Below, piece after piece: positions 26,090 through 34,662 of a stretch of 64,000 nucleotides of DNA; position 1 is the first letter of the stretch, and every line of letters begins with the position of its first letter. The DNA lies in the NCBI RefSeq assembly GCF_001282785.1, contig NZ_CVUA01000001.1:2294001-2358000 (forward strand), given 5' to 3'. The notes beneath the pieces were generated by a model, which worked only from the letters and a program-made list of their open reading frames with translations, made no database searches and was not told the origin of the DNA. The translations under genes and the position numbers were made by a program. Source of the stretch: Halolamina sediminis. Lineage in GTDB: Archaea > Halobacteriota > Halobacteria > Halobacteriales > Haloferacaceae.

Positions 26090-28063
26090 TTAGTCGTCCG
26101 CGGGCGCCGCGCCGCTGCCGCCCTCGGCCTGCTGCTTCGTCCACGAGAGCTTGCCGCCGGCCGCGAGGATCTCGCGCTCGCGCTCGGAGGCGTCGAGGTG
26201 GGCGATGCCCTCCCACTCGTCGTTGACGCGGAAGGCGAACTCCTCCTGCCCGGAGCGGACGCCGGCGCCCACGTCGTCGACGATCTGGACGTCGTCGCCC
26301 TGCTCGATGCGCTCGTAGTCGTCATCGTCGATCGTCAGCGGGACGAGGCCGAAGTTGAACAGGTTCGCCTTGTGGATGCGGGCGAAGCTCTGGGCCAGCA
26401 CGCCCTCGATGCCGAGGTACATCGGACAGAGGGCGGCGTGCTCACGCGAGGAGCCCTGACCGTAGTTCTCGCCGGCGACGAGGAAGCCGCCGTCGGCGTC
26501 CAGCGCGCGCTGGGCGAAGCTCTCGTCGACGCGGGAGAGGGTGAACTCCGAGAGCTTCGGCACGTTGGAGCGGAACTTCAGGATGTCCGACGTGGCCGGG
26601 ATGATGTGGTCGGTCGTGATGTTGTCGTCCATCCGGAGCAGCACCTCGCCCGCGAGATCGGACTCGAGCGCGTCCTTCAGCGGCACGTCGCCGATGTTCG
26701 GGCCCTTGATGAGCTCGTCGTCGACGGCCTCGTCGGGGGAGATGAGGTCGACGTCGTGCTGGTCGTAGTCCGTGCCGAGCTCGAAGCCGGGGTCCTCCAG
26801 ATCGCCGAGCTCGTCGGCCAGATCACGCGGGTCGACGATCTCGCCTTTGATCGCCGCGGCGGTCGCGACCTCCGGCGAGCAGAGGAACACCGAGTCGTCC
26901 TCGATGCCCGAGCGACCCTCGAAGTTACGGTTGAACGTCCGGAGCGAGACGGTGTCGCTGCCGGGGACGTGGCCGATCCCGATACAGGCGCCACAGGTCG
27001 CCTCGGAGAAGTTCACGCCGGCGGCCATCAGCTCGGCCGTCCAGCCCTCACGGGCGAGCATCTCGGAGGCCTGCTTCGAGGCGGGCGCGATGATCATCTC
27101 GGTCTTCTTGTGGACCTCGCGGCCCTCCAGCATCTTCGCGGCGGGGAGGATGTCCTCGTAGGCGCCGTTGGTACAGGAGCCAATCATCACCTGCTCGACC
27201 GACTGGCCGGCCGCCTCGCGGACGGGCACGACGTTGTCGGGCATCGACGGCTCCGCGATCATCGGCTCGATCTCCGAGAGGTCGACGACGATCTCGTCGG
27301 CGTACTCCGCGTCCTCGTCGGGCTGCAGGTCAACGTAGTCTTCGGGGCGGCCGACCTCGTCGAGCCACTCCTTCGTGCGCTCGTCGGTGCCGAAGATCGA
27401 GGAGGTGGCGCCGAGCTCGGTCCCCATGTTGGTGATCGTCGTCCGCTCCGGCACGGAGAGCGTCTCCACGCCCGGGCCGGTGTACTCGAACACCTTGCCG
27501 ACGCCGCCCTTCACGCTCAGGCGTCGCAGCAGCTCGAGGATGACGTCCTTCGCGGTCGCCCACTCGCCGAGCTCACCTTCGAGTCGGATGTTGACGACCT
27601 CGGGCATGTCGACGTAGTAGGCGCCGCCGCCCATCGCGACGGTGATGTCGAGGCCACCCGCACCGATCGCCAGCTGGCCGAGGCCGCCGGGGGTCGGCGT
27701 GTGGGAGTCCGAGCCGAGCAGCGTCTTGCCGGGCGCGGCGAAGTTCTCCTTGTGGACGTTGTGACAGATGCCGTTGCCCGGCCGGGAGAAGTGGGCGCCG
27801 AAGGTGCCCGCCGCCGAGCGCAGGAAGCGGTGGTCGTCGGTGTTCTTGAAGTCGAACTGGTACGTCTGGTGGTCGCAGTACTGCGCGGCGAGGTCGGTCT
27901 GGACTTCGTCGAGGCCGAGCGCCTCGAACTGCAGCCACACCATCGTCCCGGTGGTGTCCTGGGTCAGCACCTGGTCGATCTCGATCCCGATCTCCTCGCC
28001 GGGCGTCAGCTCGCCCTCAACGAGGTGATCGTCGAGGACTTTCTCCGTAATTGTCTTTCCCAT
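26090..28063 (-). CDS. acn: aconitate hydratase
   Basis: This 657-residue protein of the aconitase superfamily has cluster ligands in GSCTNGAYEDI (one Cys) and CGACIGIGHVPG (two Cys). It also has SRPGNGICHNVHKENF, GSDSHTPTPGGLG and the C-terminal swivel domain with GENYGQGSSREHAAL. It isomerises citrate and isocitrate in the TCA cycle. The start MGKTITEKVLDDHLVEGEL at 28063 is the family start; a longer frame upstream overlaps the divergent dUTPase region. It is monocistronic, with a hairpin repeat directly after the stop. Confidence 0.95.
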   Translation of the reverse strand: MGKTITEKVLDDHLVEGELTPGEEIGIEIDQVLTQDTTGTMVWLQFEALGLDEVQTDLAAQYCDHQTYQFDFKNTDDHRFLRSAAGTFGAHFSRPGNGICHNVHKENFAAPGKTLLGSDSHTPTPGGLGQLAIGAGGLDITVAMGGGAYYVDMPEVVNIRLEGELGEWATAKDVILELLRRLSVKGGVGKVFEYTGPGVETLSVPERTTITNMGTELGATSSIFGTDERTKEWLDEVGRPEDYVDLQPDEDAEYADEIVVDLSEIEPMIAEPSMPDNVVPVREAAGQSVEQVMIGSCTNGAYEDILPAAKMLEGREVHKKTEMIIAPASKQASEMLAREGWTAELMAAGVNFSEATCGACIGIGHVPGSDTVSLRTFNRNFEGRSGIEDDSVFLCSPEVATAAAIKGEIVDPRDLADELGDLEDPGFELGTDYDQHDVDLISPDEAVDDELIKGPNIGDVPLKDALESDLAGEVLLRMDDNITTDHIIPATSDILKFRSNVPKLSEFTLSRVDESFAQRALDADGGFLVAGENYGQGSSREHAALCPMYLGIEGVLAQSFARIHKANLFNFGLVPLTIDDDDYERIEQGDDVQIVDDVGAGVRSGQEEFAFRVNDEWEGIAHLDASEREREILAAGGKLSWTKQQAEGGSGAAPADD

Positions 28064-28199
28064 ATCGTCTGCAGATGGGCTCGGAGCAGTGATAAATCCG
28101 GCGAGAAACGGCGCAGGCGGCGAGGCCGGCACACGCCGGCGCGAGAGTCGGTCACGGCGCCTCCGGCAGGGTTTTGTCGTCGACGGACCGACACCGACC

Positions 28200-28667
28200 A
28201 TGTTCCGCTCCGGAGCCGAGGTCGCCGCCGCCGTCGAGGACGCCGACGACGACGCGGTCCAGCCGAACGGCGTCGACCTCACCCTCGAGGCAGTGTTCGA
28301 ACAGACCAGCCCCGGCTACGTCGGCCGGGACGGGAAGTCGGTCGGCGACCGCAGCGAGGTCGACCCCCACGGCGACGACCCGCCGATCTACCGGCTCGAG
28401 CCGGGCGACTACGTCGTCCGCTACGGCGAGCGACTGGCGGTGCCCGAGGACAGCGTCGGCTTCGTGCTCCCGCGCTCGACGCTGCTGCGCAACACGTGCT
28501 CGCTCGATACGGCCGTCTGGGACGCCGGCTACGAGGGCCGCGGCGAGGGGCTGCTCCAGGTCGGCCGGGCGATCGAAGTCGAGCAGGGGGCGCGGATCGG
28601 GCAGTTCGTGCTCGCTGATGCGGAGAGCGAGGGGACGTACGACGGGAGCTATCAGGGGGAGAACTGA
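28200..28667 (+). CDS. dut: deoxyuridine triphosphatase (dCTP deaminase/dUTPase family)
   Basis: The 155 residues start MFRSGAEVAAAVEDADDDAVQPNGVDLTLE. They contain PRSTLLRNTCSLDTAVWDAGYEGRG, the nucleotide-binding and catalytic block of the trimeric dUTPase/dCTP deaminase family, followed by ARIGQFVLADAE. It removes dUTP from the nucleotide pool. The family can also deaminate dCTP; the short length and haloarchaeal context favour dUTPase. The start at 28200 fits 137 bases of spacer from the divergent aconitase gene. Confidence 0.9.
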   Translation: MFRSGAEVAAAVEDADDDAVQPNGVDLTLEAVFEQTSPGYVGRDGKSVGDRSEVDPHGDDPPIYRLEPGDYVVRYGERLAVPEDSVGFVLPRSTLLRNTCSLDTAVWDAGYEGRGEGLLQVGRAIEVEQGARIGQFVLADAESEGTYDGSYQGEN

Positions 28668-28710
28668 GTATCGATGTGGCGCTCGCGGGGCAGTTCGTTC
28701 GCCGGAGAAG

Positions 28711-28784
28711 CGGGCTGAGAGGGACTTGAACCCCCGACCGTCTGGTTAAAAGCCAGACGCTCTCCCAAACTGAGCTATCAGCCC
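28711..28784 (-). tRNA. tRNA-Lys (UUU)
   Basis: A 74-base cloverleaf on the minus strand: acceptor GGGCTGA/TCAGCCC, D arm AGCTCAGTTTGGGAGAGC, anticodon stem GTCTGG/CCAGAC region with loop CTTTTAA (anticodon UUU), TPC arm GGGGGTTCAAGTCCCTC and discriminator G. There is no intron and CCA is not encoded. Confidence 0.95.
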
Positions 28785-28865
28785 TCACTCCCAACCAGAA
28801 CGAGCACCGGGTAAGCGTTTACGGTTCCCCCGGAAGCTAAACCTACTCCCGCCGACCCCTCGGTC

Positions 28866-30116
28866 ATGGAGATGCGCACGTTCGCCGAGCGACTGATCGA
28901 GTTCCCCACCGTCGGCGGCGGGGAGGCCGAGGCCGCGGCGTGGACCAGAGAGCGCCTCGACGACCTCGGCTTCGAGACGTACGAGTGGGCGGCCGACGCC
29001 GAGGTACTAGCCCAGCACTCGTCGTTCCCGGACGACCCCAGCCTGATCGACACCGAGAACCGTCCGAGCGTCGCGGGCGTGCTGGAGTTCGGCGATCCCG
29101 CTACCGGCCCGACGCTGATCCTGAACGGCCACCTCGACGTCGTGCCGGCCGACGAGGACGCGTGGTCGTCGCCGCCGTTCGAGCCGGTGTGGGGCGAGAC
29201 CGACGACGGCGAGGAGACGCTGACCGGCCGCGGTGCAGTGGACATGAAGGCCCCAGTCGCGGCCTGCGTGTTCGCCGCGCTGGACGCCGCCGAACGCGCC
29301 GAGGACGCCGACCTGAACGGCCGACTGGTCGTCGAAGCCGTCGCCGGCGAGGAGGAGGGCGGCATCGGCGCCGCAGCGGCCGCGCTGTCGAACCCCTACC
29401 CGTTCGAGCGCGACGCCGCGATCGTCGCCGAGCCGACCGAGCTGACGCCGATCACCGCCACCGAGGGGACGGTGATGAAGCGTCTCGAGATCCAAGGTCG
29501 GGCCGCACACGCCGCCTCGCGCTGGCGCGGCGAGGACGTGCTCCCGCACTTCGAGCGTATCCGTGCGGCGTTCAAAGATCTCGAGGCCAAGCGCGGCGAA
29601 ACCGTCACCCACCCGCTGTACGAGGAGTACCCCGTCCCGTGGCCGATCGTGATCGGCATCGTGGAGGCCGGCAACTGGGCCTCCTCGGTGCCGAGTTCGC
29701 TGACCGCCGAGATGCGCTTCGGGGTCGCACCGGGCGAGACCGTCGACGAGGTTGAGCAGCAGTACGAGGACGCGCTACAGTCGGTCGTCGACGGCGACGA
29801 GTGGCTCTCCGAGCATCCGCCCAGCTTCGAGCGGTTCAGCATCCAGTTCGAGTCCGCCCAGACAGAGGCCGACGAGCCGATCGTCCGGACGCTCCGGAGC
29901 GCGATGCTCGACACGGGGCTGCCGGACACCGACCCCCGTGGCGCGACGTACGGCGCCGACTCCCGACACTACGTCGCCGCCGGGATCCCGACGGTCGTGT
30001 TCGGGCCGGGGACGATCGAACAGACCCACTTCCCCGACGAGACGATCGAGTGGCCCGACGTGGAGCAAGCCCGAGAAACGATCGCGGAGGCCGCCGTGCA
30101 GTTCCTTCAGTCGTAG
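28866..30116 (+). CDS. M20 family metallopeptidase / deacylase (ArgE/DapE-like)
   Basis: This 416-residue protein has the dinuclear-zinc motifs NGHLDVVP, TGRGAVDMKAP (bridging Asp) and AVAGEEEGGIG (Glu-Glu), then a dimerisation insert and the terminal ATYGADSRHYVAAGIPTVVFG with His. Members hydrolyse N-acyl amino acids or small peptides; the exact substrate (acetylornithine, succinyl-diaminopimelate or other) is not fixed. It follows tRNA-Lys with a TATA-like aacctac region before the ATG, and its end overlaps the convergent DUF7119 gene by ten bases. Confidence 0.9.
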   Translation: MEMRTFAERLIEFPTVGGGEAEAAAWTRERLDDLGFETYEWAADAEVLAQHSSFPDDPSLIDTENRPSVAGVLEFGDPATGPTLILNGHLDVVPADEDAWSSPPFEPVWGETDDGEETLTGRGAVDMKAPVAACVFAALDAAERAEDADLNGRLVVEAVAGEEEGGIGAAAAALSNPYPFERDAAIVAEPTELTPITATEGTVMKRLEIQGRAAHAASRWRGEDVLPHFERIRAAFKDLEAKRGETVTHPLYEEYPVPWPIVIGIVEAGNWASSVPSSLTAEMRFGVAPGETVDEVEQQYEDALQSVVDGDEWLSEHPPSFERFSIQFESAQTEADEPIVRTLRSAMLDTGLPDTDPRGATYGADSRHYVAAGIPTVVFGPGTIEQTHFPDETIEWPDVEQARETIAEAAVQFLQS

Positions 30117-30778
30117 CGCTCGGCGAGCAGTTGCGCCAGTAGCTCGGTGGGTGTGGTGTTCCCCATCGACGCCTCGCGACGGAGTTTGCGGTACTCGGAC
30201 GCCGGCAGCGAGAGCTCGATCCGGCCGAGCTCGATCCCTTCCTCGCGGAGCGCCTCCCGCGCCGACGCGCCGTCGTTGACCCGACTCGCGAGCGACCGGA
30301 CCTCACGGACGGTCAGGTCGTGGTCGAGCACCGCCCACGCCAGATCCAGCCGCGCGGCGCCGTCGACGCGAGCGAGGTGTTTGGCCGCCGAGGGGGCGAT
30401 CTCGCCGCGGGCGACGTGGCGCCGTACCGACTGCGGCAGGTCGTGGACCCGCGCCCACGTCCGGATGAACGACACCGAGACGCCGCCGGCGCGCTCGGCG
30501 GCCTCGCGGTAGGAGCCGACCCCGCGCACGAGCGCCGCACACGCCGCCGCGCCCCGGAGCATGTCGAGGTAGTCGCCCGGCCCGTCACCGTCGGCGAACG
30601 CCGCGAGCACCTCGGCGGCGCGGGCGACGCTCTCGGGGTCGTCGGGGTCGAAGTCGATCGCGTCGCTCGCGCGCTCGCCGGTGATCTCCGGGTCCGCACG
30701 CACGACGGGCTCGCCGACCCGCGATCGGCGGTCCGTCGAAGGGACCGGCGTCCCGTCCTCAGGGTCGGAAGATGGCAC
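30107..30778 (-). CDS. haloarchaeal conserved protein, probably DUF7119
   Basis: The 223 residues from a GTG start have an acidic N-terminus (ITGERASDAIDFDPDDPESV) and a helical middle with an HTH-like stretch (YREAAERAGGVSVSFIRTWARV). The C-terminus reads ELSLPASEYRKLRREASMGNTTPTELLA and looks like a ribbon-helix-helix-type segment. I believe this is the DUF7119 family. DNA binding is plausible from both segments. It overlaps the upstream Cys-rich gene by 20 bases, so translation is coupled. Confidence 0.72.
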   Translation of the reverse strand: MPSSDPEDGTPVPSTDRRSRVGEPVVRADPEITGERASDAIDFDPDDPESVARAAEVLAAFADGDGPGDYLDMLRGAAACAALVRGVGSYREAAERAGGVSVSFIRTWARVHDLPQSVRRHVARGEIAPSAAKHLARVDGAARLDLAWAVLDHDLTVREVRSLASRVNDGASAREALREEGIELGRIELSLPASEYRKLRREASMGNTTPTELLAQLLAERYD

Positions 30779-31040
30779 TATCAGCCAGTTCGACGCCGGC
30801 CGGGAAAAGCCTCCCGCGCTCGGCCGATCCGTTTCCACTCGGGCACGGGCAGAACGTGATGATCTCGTAGTCGCCGTCGACCAGCGACCGGATGCTCGGA
30901 TGGCCGTCGTTGTCGTCGATCTGGACCACGCCGGCGTCCTGCACGGCATCGTCGACGCCGAAGGCGCCCGAGCAGTAGTCACATGCCGACGCGTCGTCAC
31001 GGAACGCGGTTACGTTCGCGTAACGGTCCGAATCGGGCAA
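30759..31040 (-). CDS. small Cys-containing protein, TTG start
   Basis: The 93 residues start at a TTG (31040), the only initiation codon available after the stop of the upstream flavoprotein gene 15 bases away. Cysteines occur as CDYC near residue 20 and FCPCPSG near residue 64, a zinc-ribbon-like pair. No family name is known to me. It sits between the disulfide reductase and the DUF7119 gene, overlapping the latter. A redox-sensitive zinc site is a speculation from this context. Confidence 0.62.
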   Translation of the reverse strand: MPDSDRYANVTAFRDDASACDYCSGAFGVDDAVQDAGVVQIDDNDGHPSIRSLVDGDYEIITFCPCPSGNGSAERGRLFPAGVELADSAIFRP

Positions 31041-31055
31041 GAGGCGCCGCCCGAC

Positions 31056-32531
31056 TCAGTGGTGGTGCTGGTGGTTCCCGCCACGGGAGAACTGCCCGGA
31101 GAACGCGCGCTGGACGACCTCCGGCAGCGCCGGGTGGACGTGGATCGACTCCCGGATGTCCCGGACGGTGCCGCTGCCCGCCGTCATCGCGGTCACGACC
31201 TCCTGAATCAGCGTCGACGCGTCCGGGCCGACGATGTGACAGCCGAGTATCTCGCCCTCGAGATCGACGAGCGCCTTCACGAACCCGTCGGCGCCCATCG
31301 CGTCCCCGCGGGCGGTCTCGTCGAACCGGTAGCTGTTCGTGGCGTACTCCCGATCCGCGGCCCGGAGTTCGTCCTCGGTCGCGCCGACGCCGGCGACCTC
31401 CGGCGAGCCGAACACCGCGTACGGCATCGCGTCGTAGTCAACGGGCTCGGGCTCCTCGCCGAAGATATTGCGTGCAACGGACTGCGCCTCGTGGTTGGCG
31501 CTGTGTTTCAGCAGGTACTCGCCGACGATGTCGCCCAGCGCCCAGACCCCCTCGGCGTCGGTTTCGAGGTACTCGTCGGTCTCGACGAACCCCGCGTCGT
31601 CGGTTTCGACGGCCGTGTTCTCCAGATCGAGCGTGTCGGTGTTCGGGACCCTGCCGGCGGCGACGAGCAGTTCGTCGCCGGTGACGCTGAGCGCCTCACC
31701 GTCCTCGACGACACCGGGGTCTGCGTCGCCGTCGCCGTACTCGTAGGGCAGCGCTTCGACGGTGATCTCACCGTCCGCCTCCGAGACCGCGGTGACCGAG
31801 TAGCCCGTCTGGACGTCGAACCGCTCGCGGTAGCGATCGGTGAACGCCGCGGCGACCTCGGGGTCGGTGTTCGGGAGCAGTTGTGGTCGCCGGCCGAGTA
31901 TCGTCACGTCGCTGCCGAACGTCCCGAAGAAGTGGCCGAGCTCGGCTGCGATGTACCCCCCGCCGACGATCACGAGCCGATCCGGCGGCGACTCCAGTTC
32001 GAGCGCCTCGGTGCTGGTGAGGTAGTCGACCGTCTCGATCCCGTCGATGTTCGGGATCCCCGGCCGTGTCCCGGCGGCGATCAGCACGGTCCCCGCGCGG
32101 ACGCGAGTTCCGTCGTCCTCGCCGGCTCCTCGTGCCGGCGAGCCATCGTCCTCCCCGCCGTGAATCTCGACGGTGCGGTCGTCGACGAACCGTCCCTCAC
32201 CCTCGAACAGTCGGTGCTGCTCCGAGGAGCGCAGGCCCCGTTGAATCGACGACGAGGACTCGCCGACGTCCTCGTTCACCTCGCGAACCATCTCCGCGAA
32301 CTCCACGTCCTCGATCTCGGCGTCGATGTGGAACTCGCCGGCGCCCTCGATCGTCTCGTACACGTCGGCGTGGTAGAGCAGCCGTTTCGAAGGGATACAG
32401 CCGCGGTTGAGACAGGTGCCGCCCAGCGGCCCCTTCTCGACGACGGCGACGGACTGCCCCCGGTTCGCGGCGACGTTGGCCACCTCGAGCCCGGAGCCTG
32501 AACCGATCACGAGAAAGTCGAACTCCTCCAT
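31056..32531 (-). CDS. FAD disulfide reductase, bis-gamma-glutamylcystine/mycothione reductase-like
   Basis: The 491-residue pyridine-nucleotide disulfide reductase begins MEEFDFLVIGSGSGLEVANV. It has the redox pair Cys40/Cys45 in GGTCLNRGCIPSK, an NAD(P) Rossmann block VIVGGGYIAAELGHFF and the dimer-interface His-Glu in HVHPALPE. The N-terminus and the EGEGRFVDDRTVEI block resemble mycothione reductase more than lipoamide dehydrogenase, and no 2-oxoacid dehydrogenase genes are near. Haloarchaea use gamma-glutamylcysteine as main thiol, and its disulfide reductase belongs to this group, so that activity is the best guess. Lipoamide dehydrogenase or mercuric reductase are alternatives. Confidence 0.75.
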   Translation of the reverse strand: MEEFDFLVIGSGSGLEVANVAANRGQSVAVVEKGPLGGTCLNRGCIPSKRLLYHADVYETIEGAGEFHIDAEIEDVEFAEMVREVNEDVGESSSSIQRGLRSSEQHRLFEGEGRFVDDRTVEIHGGEDDGSPARGAGEDDGTRVRAGTVLIAAGTRPGIPNIDGIETVDYLTSTEALELESPPDRLVIVGGGYIAAELGHFFGTFGSDVTILGRRPQLLPNTDPEVAAAFTDRYRERFDVQTGYSVTAVSEADGEITVEALPYEYGDGDADPGVVEDGEALSVTGDELLVAAGRVPNTDTLDLENTAVETDDAGFVETDEYLETDAEGVWALGDIVGEYLLKHSANHEAQSVARNIFGEEPEPVDYDAMPYAVFGSPEVAGVGATEDELRAADREYATNSYRFDETARGDAMGADGFVKALVDLEGEILGCHIVGPDASTLIQEVVTAMTAGSGTVRDIRESIHVHPALPEVVQRAFSGQFSRGGNHQHHH

Positions 32532-32566
32532 ACCCAAGGTACAGCCCCACGGGCCTTCAATCACGA

Positions 32567-32647
32567 GTTACGTCGAGGTTACCGTGTTACTGCAGGGCCG
32601 GCTCACGCTTATCGAGACATGAGGTAATTGGGTTACTTGAGGTACCC
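32567..32647. promoter_or_regulatory. GTTAC-motif cluster between two divergent disulfide reductase genes
   Basis: GTTAC occurs at 32567-32571, 32578-32582, 32586-32590 and 32632-32636. The last is part of an imperfect inverted repeat gggttac-ttga-ggtaccc (32630-32647, one mismatch) and also pairs with gtaa at 32624-32627. The first three lie upstream of the glutathione-reductase-like gene (start 32531), the last just ahead of 32652 and the CoA-disulfide-reductase-like gene. The same motif makes up the operator candidate of the nearby hxlR gene. Confidence 0.55.
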
Positions 32648-32651
32648 TACA

Positions 32652-32726
32652 ATGGTGGCACTCCTCGATGGACTGGCCAGCGGGCTCGTGCTCGGCGGGT
32701 GGGTCGGCGGCGGAGTGCTTGGCTGA
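32652..32726 (+). CDS. possible 24-residue hydrophobic microprotein
   Basis: An ATG at 32652 opens MVALLDGLASGLVLGGWV, continuing with GGGVLG and a TGA: a Gly/Leu-rich peptide that could span a membrane. It is placed as a leaderless gene: gtaattg at 32624-32630 lies about 25 bases upstream and the GGTTAC inverted repeat overlaps its promoter. It lies 70 bases ahead of the CoA-disulfide-reductase-like gene and would be co-transcribed with it. It could equally be chance. Confidence 0.3.
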   Translation: MVALLDGLASGLVLGGWVGGGVLG

Positions 32727-32796
32727 TGGGGTCGGCGACCGAGCCCGGGTCGGCCCCACACGCAACGTTAGGTGGTTCGAGCCCACATACAGGGCC

Positions 32797-34221
32797 ATGA
32801 GCGACCCGTTCGTCGTCGTCGGTGGTGACGCCGCTGGGCTGAGCGCGGCGAGCAAGTGCAAGCGCGAGGCGCCCGAGCGCGAGGTGATCGTCTTCGAGAA
32901 GGGGCAGTGGGTCTCCTACGCCCACTGTGGGATGCCGTACTACGTGAAAGGCGAGGTGGAGTCGCTGAACGACCTGCTCTCGCTCTCGCCGGAGGGGATC
33001 GCCGACCGCGGGATCGACCTCCGGCGTGGCCACGAGGTGGTCGGCGTCGACCCGGCCGCCAGAACCGTGACCGTCGAGTCCGGAAACGGGCGGTCCGAAC
33101 AGCCCTACGGTGATCTGCTGATCGCGACGGGCGCCCACGCGGTGTCCGACCCGATCGACGGCGCCGACCTCGCGGGCGCGTTCACCGTGCACAGCATGGA
33201 CGCCGCGGCGGCGCTGCGGGCGTTCCTGACGCCGCCCGGGGCGGCCGATCCCGACGCGGTCGACGGGGAAGCCGTCGATCGCGAGCTGGTCGCCGCGTAC
33301 GCCGAACGGGACCCCCCGGCGTCGGCGGCGATCGTCGGCGGCGGCTACGTCGGCGTCGAGATGGCCGAGGCGTTCAGCGCCCACGACCTCGACGTCCACC
33401 TGTTCCAGCGCCCCGAGCGGCTGCTCCCGCCGTTCGGCGAGGCGCCCGCCGAACGCGTCGCGGAGACCCTGCGGGACCACGGGGTGACGCTCCACCTCGA
33501 CACCGAAGTCGAACGGCTGGCGGGCGAGGACACCGTCGAGGCCGTCGTCGGGGACGGTGAACGGATCCCCGTCGACACGGCGGTCGTCGGGATCGGCATC
33601 CGCCCGAACACGGCGCTGCTCGACGGGACGGGGATCGAGTTGGGCCACTCGGGCGCGATCGCGACCGACGAGTACGGCCGGACGAGCCGCGAGAACGTCT
33701 ACGCGGCCGGCGACTGTGCGGAGATGCGCCACGCCGTGACCGGCGAGTCCGACTGGGTGCCGTTGGGGCTCACCGCGAACCGCGCGGGTCGCGCAGTCGG
33801 GCAGACAGTCGCCGGCACGCCGACGCCGGTCGGCGATATCGCCGGCACGGCGGTGGTGAAAGCGTTCGAGATGGAGTGTGGCCGAACCGGGATCCTCGAC
33901 CACGAACGCGCCCGTGACGTCGGCTTCGACCCGGTGAGCGAGACGATCACCGCCGGCTCCCGGTCGGGCTACTACCCCGGCGGGGCCGAGACGACGGTCA
34001 CGCTGACCGCCGACCGCGGGACGGGACGGCTGCTCGGCGGGAGTATCGCCGGCGAGGATCGGGCGGCGATCCGGATCGACACGCTCGCGACCGCGCTCGA
34101 TGGGGACGCGACCGTCGGCGAGCTCGAGCGGCTGGATCTGGCGTACGCGCCGCCGTTCAGTCCGGTCTGGGACCCCGTGCTCGTCGCGGCGAAAGTGCTG
34201 AACGGCCGCCTCGAAAACTGA
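32797..34221 (+). CDS. CoA-disulfide reductase / NADH oxidase-like flavoprotein
   Basis: The 474-residue protein has FAD-binding VVVGGDAAGLSAASKCKR and a single redox-active Cys44 in SYAHCGMPYY, the site that forms a mixed disulfide with CoA in CoA-disulfide reductases. The NAD(P) block is AAIVGGGYVGVEMAEAF. The C-terminal dimerisation domain ends ERLDLAYAPPFSPVWDPV, whose Tyr residues fit the family. It reduces CoA disulfide or oxygen with NAD(P)H. It is divergent from the glutathione-reductase-like gene and convergent with hxlR, three bases apart. Confidence 0.88.
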   Translation: MSDPFVVVGGDAAGLSAASKCKREAPEREVIVFEKGQWVSYAHCGMPYYVKGEVESLNDLLSLSPEGIADRGIDLRRGHEVVGVDPAARTVTVESGNGRSEQPYGDLLIATGAHAVSDPIDGADLAGAFTVHSMDAAAALRAFLTPPGAADPDAVDGEAVDRELVAAYAERDPPASAAIVGGGYVGVEMAEAFSAHDLDVHLFQRPERLLPPFGEAPAERVAETLRDHGVTLHLDTEVERLAGEDTVEAVVGDGERIPVDTAVVGIGIRPNTALLDGTGIELGHSGAIATDEYGRTSRENVYAAGDCAEMRHAVTGESDWVPLGLTANRAGRAVGQTVAGTPTPVGDIAGTAVVKAFEMECGRTGILDHERARDVGFDPVSETITAGSRSGYYPGGAETTVTLTADRGTGRLLGGSIAGEDRAAIRIDTLATALDGDATVGELERLDLAYAPPFSPVWDPVLVAAKVLNGRLEN

Positions 34222-34224
34222 GTC

Positions 34225-34608
34225 TCAGACCAGCGAGACGCCCGGGTCCTCGGGCTCGGTGATGTGCCGTTTCCCCCAGTCGCGCATTGCCGAGATCACC
34301 GGCTCCAGCGACTCGCCGTGGTCGGTCAGCGAGTACTCCGTCCGGACGGGCTTCTCGCTCACGATCTCGCGGTCGATCAGCCGCTTGCTCTCCAGATCGT
34401 CGAGCACCTCCGAGAGCACCTTGCTGGAGACGCCGTCGACGCTGTCCTCCAGTTCGCTGAAGCCGCTGGGTCCCTCGTCGAGCAGCCGGTGGATCACCAC
34501 CGGGTGCCACTTCTTCCCGACCAGCAGCGCCGTCGTGGTGACCGGACACCAGTCCTCGCCCGCACACCACACCTGCAGCTTCTCCCTGTCGTCCGTGCTA
34601 CCCGTCAT
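34225..34608 (-). CDS. HxlR family winged-helix regulator with two N-terminal cysteines
   Basis: The 127-residue HxlR-type protein has WCPVTTTALLVGKKWHPVVIHRLL, the winged helix FSELEDSVDGVSSKVLSEVLDDLESKRLI and the wing YSLTDHGESLEPV. Cys15 and Cys21 lie at the N-terminus, where redox-sensing HxlR proteins such as YodB and HypR keep their reactive Cys. The gene is tail to tail with the CoA-disulfide-reductase-like gene and divergent from the CGCGG cluster. Its own promoter holds GTTAC palindromes, so autoregulation and thiol sensing are likely inferences. Confidence 0.88.
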   Translation of the reverse strand: MTGSTDDREKLQVWCAGEDWCPVTTTALLVGKKWHPVVIHRLLDEGPSGFSELEDSVDGVSSKVLSEVLDDLESKRLIDREIVSEKPVRTEYSLTDHGESLEPVISAMRDWGKRHITEPEDPGVSLV

Positions 34609-34639
34609 ACACGAGGGGTGGGGCGACGGCGACTTAGAG

Positions 34640-34662
34640 GTTACTACTAGTAACTAAGTTAC
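34640..34662. promoter_or_regulatory. overlapping palindromes, HxlR operator candidate
   Basis: Two perfect inverted repeats overlap: gttact-act-agtaac (34640-34654) and gtaact-a-agttac (34650-34662). They lie 32-54 bases ahead of the hxlR start codon, beside the TATA-like region at 34631-34638. They also precede the TATA box tttaaa (34696-34701) of the divergent membrane-protein gene at 34725. AT-rich palindromes stand out here. They resemble the GTTAC cluster at 32567-32647. Confidence 0.65.

Noticed and set aside
26081..28618. 845-codon plus-strand frame opposite aconitase
   Set aside because: Shadow of the aconitase gene, whose cluster motifs are unmistakable.
31056..32531. Simple lipoamide dehydrogenase call
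   Set aside because: No 2-oxoacid dehydrogenase genes are adjacent, and the N-terminal GSGSGLEVANV and EGEGRFVDDRTVEI blocks look closer to mycothione/gamma-glutamylcystine reductases. It is kept only as an alternative.
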